DNA of 64,000 nt. It comes from Piromyces finnis (taxonomy: Eukaryota > Neocallimastigomycota > Neocallimastigomycetes > Neocallimastigales > Neocallimastigaceae). Below the pieces are notes generated by a model. It did not search any database. It saw only the letters and a program-made list of their open reading frames with translations, and was not told the DNA's origin. The translations under genes and the position numbers were made by a program. Shown here one piece after another: positions 23,237 to 34,100 of the stretch (position 1 is the first letter of the stretch; each line of letters starts with the position of its first letter). The stretch spans positions 62,001-126,000 of the forward strand of contig MCFH01000035.1 in assembly GCA_002104945.1 (NCBI GenBank), in the 5' to 3' direction.

Positions 23237-23754
23237 CGAATTATCTGAAATATTTTCAAAATAAACAAAAGTTTTAATTTTGTTTTACTTCAAGGTGGTA
23301 TCAATAGCAGTTATTTCCTTTAAAAAATAAAGATATTTTAATTTTATTATTAAATATTTATACCAACAAAAACTATTAAAACTGAACTGATTAATTGTGC
23401 CAATAATCAATTTTTTTTTTTTTTTTAAATTTTGTTTATGAAAATCAAACTTTTACTTTATTGGTTAAGATACTATTTTTTAATAATTTTTTGACATTTA
23501 TCAATGTAAAGAGTTTATCTCTATTCTTAATAAATGTGTACATTCATATAATGTTTACATATTAATTTATTTTAATAATAATTAATAATACTAAGTAAAA
23601 AGGAAAAAAAAAAGTTGTTATTCATGAAAAAAGTGATAAAAATATGCGTTTAAATAATATTTCTTAAATATTGTTTGTAATTATTATTAAAGTAATAAAT
23701 AATTATATATAATATTGGTAAAAATAATTTTAAATTTTGGATCATATATTAACA

Positions 23755-23941
23755 AAAATTATTTAAAGGAAAGTGATATAAACCTAAATTATTATGATGA
23801 ATTAATATTTATTCTAGATTTTTTTAGCTTTTTTTTGAAAATTTCCTGATATAAAGTCTGGCTAAAATCCCAAAAAACTAAGATAAATATTACTTCATCA
23901 TAATAATTTATGTTTTATATCACTTTTCTATAATTTTTTTT
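23755..23941. mobile_element. MITE-like foldback element
   Basis: Imperfect inverted arms of about 64 bases: 23755-23818 and 23878-23941, sharing 'aaagtgatataaa' and 'aaattattatgatga' in inverted orientation. A non-repeated core of about 60 bases separates them. No clear target-site duplication and no coding capacity. Confidence 0.65.
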
Positions 23942-24124
23942 GGCTATATGTAAAAATTTAGTGCTAGAATTTAGCTTCTATTATTATATCCAATCCAATC
24001 ATTTTTATTGTATATATATAAGGAATAATAATAAAAATTTAATATCGAAAATAATTTTACATTTTATAATTAACCTTATTATTTTCTGAAAATAAAATAA
24101 TTTGAAATTTAAATTCTATATACA

Positions 24125-25165
24125 ATGGCAGCATTAAATAATTTAAAAAATTGCTCATTAAAATTATTAAATAATACTACAAAAAATGTTATAGCTACCC
24201 AGTGCTTATCAAGAATTCCATTATTATCTGTTCCATGTAAAATTAATGTTTCAAAAAGATCTTTATTTACTTCAAACCTAGCAATTAAAAATAATTTTAA
24301 TGTCAAACAAAATATTTTCAACTTAAAGCAAGGTACTTTTGAGATAGAGATTAAATAAATATATATAAGTATAATAATTATATTTAAAATAAATCTCATT
24401 TTAAATAAGTCTCTATTTATATATTATTATTAACAACACTAACATTTTTAATTAATTAATAAATTGTGAAGCTCGTAGTATGTTTATTGATGTTGGTAAA
24501 TATTATAAAGCTATACTTTTTATAAATATCTTTTTCTTTTTATAATATAATATATGAAAGAATGAAGTGACGTGTATATTAAATATAAAATTTTTAAAAT
24601 ATTATTAAAAGATGCTACACCAAATGTCAATACTTTAAAATTCAAGCCAAAAGGAGCAACTATTTTACCACAAAATCAAACTATGGAATTTTTAAGTTTA
24701 GAAACTGCAAGTGAAACTTCTCCACTTGCTGAAGAATTAATGGAAATTGAAGGTGTTCAATCTGTTTTATTTGGTAGTGATTTTATTTCAATTACAAAAG
24801 AATATGATGCTGAATGGCAAATGTTAAAACCAGATGTTTATGCAATTATTGCTGATTATATTGAATCAGGTGATCCAATATTATCAAATACAGATGGAAA
24901 AGTTAAACCAGTTACTCACACTAAGAAAGACAATGAAAATAGCACTGTTAATGAAATAAAAGAATTAATTGAACATAGAATTAGACCATCAATTCAACTT
25001 GATGGTGGTGATGTTGAATATGTTGATTATATAGATAATGTTGTTTATGTAAAATTATTAGGTGCTTGCCGTTCCTGCAGTATGGCTGAACTTACTTTAA
25101 AACAAGGCATTGAAAACATGTTAAAGCATTACATTCCTGAAATTAAGAGTGTTGAAAAAGTTTAG
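24125..25165 (+). CDS. NFU1: NFU1-type iron-sulfur cluster scaffold protein
   Basis: Three exons (24125-24332, a 24-base exon 24472-24495, 24612-25165) join in frame to 261 residues. NFU1 delivers [4Fe-4S] clusters to organellar enzymes. The leader (residues 1-65) is basic and rich in Ser, Asn and Leu (VSKRSLFTSNLA), as for a mitochondrial presequence. The Nfu N-terminal domain is marked by ARSMFIDV then DATPNVNTLKFKP, which only appears when the micro-exon is spliced in. The C-terminal NifU domain has IRPSIQLDGGDVEYVDY and the cluster-binding GACRSCSMAELTL with its CxxC. The length is normal. In a hydrogenosome it could mature [FeFe]-hydrogenase or other Fe-S enzymes. Confidence 0.95.
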
Positions 25166-25998
25166 AATATTACCATTTATTCCTTAAATAATAATTATAG
25201 AAATATGTTCTCCTAAAAAAACAAAAATCAAAGATACCAAATGATATTCCTAAAAATAAAATGTTTATATATAATAATAAATAAAAAAAAAAATAATATT
25301 ATAAATGAAATAGTTAAATAAACTAAGAAATTATTGTCAAATCACAAATTAAAAAAAAAAAAAAAAGATTATAAGAAAAATAAAGTACGTATTTCATATT
25401 AAAAAAAATCAATAACATTGAGAAGAAATTAGATATTTAATAGAACAAAAAGTAATAAATAATTAATAAATAAATAAACAAATAAATAAATTAGATATTA
25501 TTTAACAGAATTTAGCCATCCTATATTGAATTATAATTTTAGAATCGTTAAAGATGTAGTATAGTTGATTTAGTTATTAATGAAAAATTACTATATATAT
25601 TCAGTTTATATTATAATCTTTATTTAAATTTTAATACAATTAAACTCAATTTAATTTTTTCTTTTTCTTTTTGTTAGTATAGTTTTATTTTATAGTTTGG
25701 TTAATATATTTTAGTTTTATTTATTTATTTATTTATTATAGAGTAACATAAAATTAAATAATGTGTTTTTCTTTCTTTTTTTTTTTCTTTTTAAAAAAAA
25801 AAGACTAAAAAATCTTTAATAAAAGGGTGATAAAAACTCTAACCTCTATTAATATATATTACAGAATTTAAAATAATAATAATATTAATAATAATAATAA
25901 TAATAAAAAAAAAACTTGTTTTATTTTAAACATAATTTATAATAGAATTATTCATTATTAATCATCATTTTTTATCAATCTCTGTGTTTAGCAAGATT
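25166..25998. other. Convergent AT-rich spacer
   Basis: Between convergent NFU1 and LtrA-like genes. A short AAT run lies near 25874-25905; nothing else is recognised. Confidence 0.5.
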
Positions 25999-28430
25999 TT
26001 AGATATTATTAAGACTGGATTCACTCCTCATTAGATCATTTACTTTTTCTGCTGGTAAAATTTTAATATTCTTTCTTTTGTTAGTTATTTTTAATATTCT
26101 TGGTAAGAAGATTTCACTTAATAATTCAATTTCAACAATAATTAAAGTTAGTATAAGTAAAACTGTAACAGGGATTTTAATATAGTTGAATATTAAGAAA
26201 AGAAGGATAAGTGAAATTTGGAAAAGGAAAATAAAAAAGGAATGAATTGTTAAAGAACTATTAATATAAGTTGTAATAACAGCATTATTATTCATTTCAC
26301 TTATATTATTTGCAATTTTTTCATTACTACATTTATCAATAATATTTTGAGCTTTTGGGTTTGCAAAACTTTTATTATTAGCTAAATCCATAATTGAATT
26401 TTTTAAGCTGTCCTTTTTTAATCTATAAAAATTTTCTTTTCTTAATTTTAGTTGTTCACTATTTATACTGGCTTTTGAATCCATTTTTAATAAATTTTTT
26501 CTATTCATATTATTATTTATAGCACTTTCAATATTAGTTTCACTATTTGTTGTAACTTTTGAATTACTTTCACCATTTGCTTCATCATTATTGAAGTCAA
26601 TACTTGATTTAATAACATTTTGATTTTCTGTTGAATTATTTGTATTTATACTTTTTGTTGATGCTGAAATATTTGTTTTTTTGATATTTTCATAACTATT
26701 ATTTTCATTTGAAGAATTATCGATAATGGTTGAAGATGTATAGCGATGAAGAAATTTCATGAGAAAAACAGAAATAAATGTAAGTAAAAAGGCAACCGCT
26801 AACAAAGCTTTTATTTCATCAATTGAATGAACAGCTTTACCTAGATTAATGTTATTATTTCTTGAATGCACTTCCTCACTTGTTGATTGACTTTTAAATT
26901 TATCTGACGTATAAAAAATTTCTAATCCAGAATAATAAGAAGAAGGAAGTTTGGGAGAAAGAGTTTCATCAAATGTATTATTAGGGTAATTACGATATAC
27001 ATATATATTTTTAACTATGATTGAAAGGCTAACACCAATTAGTGTTAAACCTAAATGTAATGGTAAATGTAAAAGTCTCCAAATACAACCAAAAAAAGGG
27101 GAAATTAGATTTAAAGCATGATTAATAGTTAGCACACTATTAACTGAATTATAAATATACCCAGAACTAATCACAATTATTCCACATATTATTGTATATA
27201 TAATGTTATGAATTGTAATGGAAAAACTGTATGATGGTATGAATACTACTGGGATAACTATTTATTTTATTGAAGATATTTAATAAAATAAATTAGAAAT
27301 GAGGTTTATTTAATAAGATTAATTGACATATTAAGAAATATCATTTATATTTAAACATTTATAAATACATATTTATTTTTATACCTATAAGGAGAAGAGT
27401 TAACAATGTAAAACGCTCAATCCAATTTTTTTTGTTAAAAATTGGAAATTTATCAGTGTTGCCACTTCCTGTGGAAAGCATATTGAGAGTAGCATATAAT
27501 CGACTTTGGATAAACACAATTATTACAAAAAACAGTATATCTATTATAAATGTTGTGTAATATATAACATATTTTTCTGTTACAGATTTTTTTATGAAAA
27601 TAGATATAATGAGTGGAGTTAATGCTACTATGGAATACATTGGAAGACATACTAATAGATATTTTGGTCCAGGGGCTGCCATAATATATGTTACAACACA
27701 GTATAAGCGAATAATAATTGACATAATAATAAAGAAATTGAAAAATGCATTGGGCTTTTTAATTTCAGATATGACATCTTCTCTTATACAAAATATCATC
27801 AAAATATATGATCCATATTTAATAATATGACTTAACCAACTTATACATTCTGGAAATCCAATTAAATCAGAGTGATGTGATAAAATAAACCAATGCCTAT
27901 AATTAACATTATAAATGGTTTTATCATGGTATCGATTGAATTGAAGAAAAATATTATAAATATAAATATATTAAAATAGCATTAGTAAATTTTATATATT
28001 ATTTTGAATACAATAATTTTTGAGGAATACTTCATTTTTTTTATAATATAATTCTAAAAATTGATATTAAATTACTTACTCCCATATGTAAATAAAAAAA
28101 ATAATAATACCAAAGAAAAATGTATTATTAAATGTGTTATTCAAAAGAATGTTTGCTAAAAATTATTTATATAATATATCAAGCTTTATTAATAAAGATT
28201 ACATAATCAAATATTATACTAGCATTAAATGATATACGAATTAATATATACCAATTCTTAAAATTCCAAAGCCTAATATGAAATCTAGTAGTATCTATTA
28301 AATATCAATATTATATATATTAATATATTGAAACACACCACCTAATCTATCAATGATACTAATTTAATTTTCAATAAAAATCATGAAATATTTACATCAT
28401 TTTTATAAGAAGTTATATTGTTAAATACAT
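25999..28430 (-). CDS. LtrA-like multi-pass membrane protein, 5' end uncertain
   Basis: At least four exons can be joined: 28294-28252, 28155-28080, 27898-27385 and 27257-25999. Each gives hydrophobic helices (LLDFILGFGILRI, FFFGIIIFFIYIW, FFNFFIIMSIIIRL and others). Two blocks match the bacterial 'low temperature requirement A' family as found in fungi: ERFTLLTLLLIG before an intron, and WRLLHLPLHLGLTLIGVSL near the start of the last exon. After a further helix comes a Ser/Asn-rich loop (about 150 residues, probably disordered), and the protein ends with two more helices and a short basic tail. Function of this family is unknown; a transporter or sensor is possible. I could not fix the first exon; it probably lies between 28300 and 28570. 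Family call is moderate. Confidence 0.65.
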
Positions 28431-28570
28431 ATGTTGTCTTATAATAATATTGATTTAAAATGGGTAAAAAAAAGCGATGTATCCCTTTTTCCTCTATTTC
28501 TTCAACTTCTACAGTCTATATATTTGTTGATAAAAATATTTATAATTAATACACATATTATAATGAATAA

Positions 28571-29393
28571 TATTATTAAATATCATTCAATATGCATAAT
28601 ATTCATTGTACTATATGTAGAAAATAATAACAATTCTTACATTGGATTCTTTTACCATACTTATCACTTTTCTATATTATTTTTTATTTTTATTTTTTTT
28701 TAAATGCAATTAATGATATTAATTATTAATTGAATATATATATATGTTATTATTGAATTTTATACTCTATAAATAAAGTCTTTTTTACATTATATATATA
28801 TATTTTTTATGATTGTAATAATTTAAATTAATATTTTTTATCGTATTTTTTTGTTTTTTAGGAAATAAAATCTTTAGTATTCTTAAACAATTGATACAAA
28901 CTTGCTTTTCTTAATCTATTATATATTATAAATTAATAATACTTAAAAATAAAAAGAATTGCGAAATAAAATGAAGGATTTGTTAAAAAACAAAAACAAA
29001 TATATATATATATGTATATTAAATAGATAATAGTTTGAATAATTTACAAAATTAATTATTTTTCATTTAATGTTTTTTTTTTCTTTATGCGCTTTAATTT
29101 TACTTAACGGAGTATATTAAAAAAGAAAATTTGAATATATTATTAATTAAAGTTTATATTAAAAAAAATTTTTTTTTTTTTTTAAAATATTTATTAATTG
29201 GTATATTAAATTATTTTATTTTAAATTTTATATCTATAGTTGTATCGATGGCAAACGATGTAGGTATTTTTAAAGAATGATAAATAGTGTCTTTATTAAA
29301 GTTTCTATATTTTTCATATAATTATATTTTTTTATTTAATTACATTAATTATTTCAAAATTTATGAATAAAATTGAATGATATATGCTATCTA
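28571..29393. other. AT-rich spacer, nothing recognised
   Basis: Holds TA alternations and a short foldback of A and T runs around 29159-29184. No gene visible. It lies between the 5' side of the LtrA-like gene and the 3' end of the giant gene. Confidence 0.45.
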
Positions 29394-31124
29394 TTAATGT
29401 TTTCTAAAATCTTTACAATATATAGGACCAATATTATAAAGATTTGTTTTTAATTCATTTTCTTGGATATTGCATGATAAAACAAAAGCATTCTTTTTTT
29501 TCTTAAGTGGTCGTAAATACTTATTAAGATTTTGATTCCAAAGTGATACTAAACGATCTGTATCAAAGTCAATTTTTTCGGTTGGGTCATTCTCAAATGA
29601 AAGAATGGTTAAAAAATCTTCAAAGATTGTCGCTTGAGTAATATCTACAGATTTTGAAGTGTAATCTGGCGTAGAAGAAATATAACTATCTTCTTGTAGG
29701 GAATCACCATTGGATTCATTTGCTGTTGATAATGCTAACTTAAACGGATCTGTCTTTCTTAAATGATTTTGAACCATTGATAATGTAATTTGTCTAGTAA
29801 TAGGTTTACGACCTCTTTTTCGTTTTAACCCACCTCTAATCTTGATAAAATCTTCAGGTTTATATTGTCCGTAAAATTGCTTAGTTGAATGAATATCTAA
29901 AAAAACATATATTGAATTAAATTTTGAATTAGTTGAAAAAGATGATGATGGTGAATAAGCAGGTGATGAAGACATTTCTTGACTGTCTCTATAAGTATCA
30001 TTTGTTGTATCTTGAAGAATTAATTGAATAGGAGAGTAGACAAAAGTTAATTCTTTCATATGATGACAATGTTTCCAAAAGGCTTTTTGAATTATAAATC
30101 CAATAAAATAATTTATTTTTTGATCAATAGTATTTTTAAATTTTATTCCGTTAATGAATGAAGTAATGTTAGTAGCTTCTTGTTGAAATAGAAATTCATT
30201 ACATTTATTACAATAAATTTGAATGGTATCTAATATATCATCTACAGAATCTCTTTTTTTAGTACTTCTATATGAATTCGTTGATTCTATTGGATATTCT
30301 AAAGGTATTGAATTATTTGTTCGATTAAAAATGATTTTTGATATGAAAGCATCCACACTTGCTAAACCTATAATAATAAAATTTATATATAAATAAAAAA
30401 AATAAAATAAAAATTAATAAATAATCAAAATAGAATGTTTATAAGTTTATATATTAATTAATATATTATATATTTATATTACCATTATATCTTGATTTTA
30501 TTAGTGATTCAATGGTATCAAAATCTTTTGGTTTAATGGCTTTTGAATATTCAATTAGTTTTTCTTGAATATTTATTGGTATATTACTGGATGCTTTAAT
30601 TCTAGTATATTTTGTCGCATATAAAACTAGTTCTAATATTTAAAATTTAATATAAATAATTAAAAATAAATAAGAAAGTAGGAAAATAAGTAATTAATAA
30701 TGCATACCATTGTTTGATTCTTCATGAATAATCAAATCAAAGAAATCATACATTTGCTGTTCATTAATATGAATGTATTGAAGGAGATCAGATAATATCA
30801 TTAAACTATTATTTTAGTAAAGATCATTAAGTAATAACAATTAATAATTTAAATAATAATAGCTTATAAATTAAAAATTATATATTATACATTTGAATAG
30901 TAGCTTTATTATTATCAACATCTATAATTTCAACTTTCCATAATTCATAAGTTTCATTATCATCGCTTATTTTTATATCTTTCATACTACTGATAGGTAT
31001 TCCTTGAATATTAATACATTTATTTTTGTAATTTACTAATTGTTTTACAGTAACAAAAGTAGAAAAAGTGGGTGGTGTTTCAGTATTAAATTGATCTGAA
31101 TCTATATATTTAATTTTTAATTAC

Positions 31125-31170
<46 letters not shown>

Positions 31171-34100
31171 CATTTATTATATATTTTTATGATTTTTCAA
31201 TAACAGATATTTATACTATTTTTACCTTTAAATAAAAATTTTGTAAATAGATCATTTTTAGTCCAATTTTGGATTTCTAATACTCTGTTTGTAATTTCAG
31301 AATTGACTGTTAAAATTTTGAATTTATATATATATATATATTTTTTTTAAAAAAAAAAAAAAAACATTTTATAAATATTAATAAAAATACTATTATAGAT
31401 AATATCATAATATCATATTTTTAAATTACTTACTGTTATTAAGATTGATGGTGCTTTTACCATTAATGTTTTTAATAATAAAAAATCGTGATGAATAGTT
31501 ATTATTTCCCCAGCCTACAGTATTTGCCATTACTTTATTTTTATATTTTGAAAGCGTTAAATTAACAAATAAAATAATATCTCCTACAGTAATTTTTTCA
31601 ACCCAACTACTATTATTTCTCCAAAAAATTATAGGAAAAAAAGAGTGAGATTGATCTGAAATTAAAACAGAAGAAATTCGTATTGATGTATCTGTGCTAT
31701 CAAAAATATTGATAGCTTTACTTTTATCTTTTGGTTGAATGGTATCTGTATTATTTTTATGAACAACTACTCCAATGAAATTATATTTCTTTTTGGGTTT
31801 ATAATTTTTAAAATTATTAAATGGTTGCTCATTTTTAAAAGTTTGGTTTGTTTGAAGTTCAACTTCATATTGTTTTACCAAAAAATCCAATGAATCGACA
31901 ATTTCAATATCGGGTGGAAGAATCATTGGATAATACTTATCTTCTTCTAAAGGATTATCTTCAAATGATGAAATAGATGAAATTGTTTTAGGTATAGAAC
32001 TAGGTAATCCAAAATCTCTAGGATTACTTGATTGAGAAGAAATCATATTTTGAAGTTTACTTGGAGAATGATTAGGTGCATTAATAAATGTCATTGAATT
32101 TAAAGAATGTCCATTTATTTCTTTTTGGGTGGAAGGGCTAGTAGAAGAATTCGAAGGAATTATCTTATTTGAGCTTTCATTCAAATTTTTATTCACTATA
32201 ATGCTATTTTCATTAATTTTACTTTTATTAATTTGAATACTCTGATCTTTTGAATTAAAAATATAGTTTTGGACAAATGGTGTTGGTGTACTCATTACAA
32301 AAGAGTGTTCTGGAGAAATAATAAATTCTGGATTAATACCAATATTGATAAACGAATTATCTTTATAATTATTTGAATCTGAAGGATGTTTTGTTTTATC
32401 ATGAATTTCTTTATTAAAGGACGTATTTGAAAATTTATTGATAGGCGTTTTTGCATGAGATGGGGAAACAATTAAACCGGAAATGTCATTTAATTTATTA
32501 GTATCAGATAAATTAGAAAATTTTCTATTTGACTCATTTTCATTATTTAATTTATTATCTAAGGAAAGATCGCCAAATGCTGGTCCCAAATCCTCTTTTA
32601 TTTCTTTTTCAGATAGCAATGATAAATCGTCACTATCTCTGGGTTTAAGGACAGGAATAGGTGAAGAGTAAAATATATAATTGCTATCACTAGACTTTTG
32701 GCTAGGTATAGACACAATTTCCTTATTGTTTAAGCCTTTCTTTTTATTTAATATTTCTCTAGAACTATTTACTTTTAAATCATCTAAAATATTTTCAGTA
32801 ATTATGTTTTCATTTAGATTATCAAAAATATTAGTTTTATCAAGATACTCTTCAATGAAGTTATTAATAATATTTTCTTCATAAGTTTCATTCTCTATAA
32901 ATGATTTAGATGGATTGTCAATAAATATATTACTATCTGTTTTAACTAATTCTGGATAATTTTCATTTTTGGATATAAAATGAGAAATTACTGGACTGTG
33001 CAATTCATATTCGGAATTATTTTTATTGTATTCAATATCTAGCGCTTTTGTTAGTAATTTTTTTTCTATCATTTTGTTTTTACTTACGTTATTGAGGGGA
33101 TTGTCTTTAATTTCATTATTTTTCTTCTCTATATCATTTTCATATATTTTTGTGTTAACCTTTTCATTTTCATCAATTTTTTCTTTATTGACTGTTATTG
33201 AATTGTCATTTACTTTTATAATAATTTCAGGAGATAAAAGGTCATCTTGATATAGCCTAGGTGAAAATAACGGATTAGTACTAGAGCATTGACTATTATT
33301 TATACTTTGATCCTGGTCTTCTTGAATAATTTCATCATTTTGATTTTGAGATATTTCTTTCATAAGTATTATTATTAAACAATAAATTGTTAAAGCTTTA
33401 GTATATAAAATTATATATATTTTTTAAATGAATTTTATTAATAATATATTATTATATATACTTATTTCTTCGATGTCTTGATTCATAGATTTATCATCAA
33501 TTATTTGTTCTTGGTCTTTGTTTAAATTTGAACTTATATTAAAATAACTCATAATATTTTTATTTTGATCCATTAAATTATTTTCTTTTTTATTAGGTGT
33601 ATAGATTGGTGTTTTGTCTTTATTTTCTGGTGCATTTAATTTAGTTTGAGAGTATAAGTTTGTTTTTGGTAATAAAAGATCAGGAGTTTTTATAGAATTT
33701 TTAATTTGATTGGAATGAAAATGAGAGTCTAAATCCTTATTTGACGAAATCTTTAAATTACCAGATGCATTACTTTTAGCTTTTTTAAGTTCTGGCGATA
33801 GTAACATATCATTATCTGGGGAAAGAAGATCTAGTTCTTGAGAATTTGAAATTATTTGATTTAAGCTTATGTTATTACGATTTGATAATGGCGATTCAAT
33901 GTTAATTTCCATTTTTTGAGTTTCTGTATTTAATTCTTGTCCAAAGTTATTTTCCGGGGATAGAAGTTCTTTTCCTTGAGAAGACATTCCTTCATGTTCT
34001 TCTATCATTACTTCATCAGCATTTTCCAATAACTCTTTCTGTGTTTCTATTAATTGTTGCATTCTTGGAGATAATATTTCATCTTGTGATAGTATTTTTG

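Larger units (their letters stand above)
22722..24124. other. Divergent promoter region with two foldbacks
   Basis: Separates the divergent porin and NFU1 genes, so it should hold both promoters. A run of four overlapping 'gcta' units occurs near 23053-23067. It also contains a perfect hairpin (23173-23236) and a MITE-like foldback (23755-23941), listed separately. Confidence 0.55.

Noticed and set aside
28431-28703. 90-residue plus-strand frame rich in Ile/Tyr/Phe
   Set aside because: Composition is that of translated AT-rich DNA and it is antisense to the probable 5' part of the LtrA-like gene.
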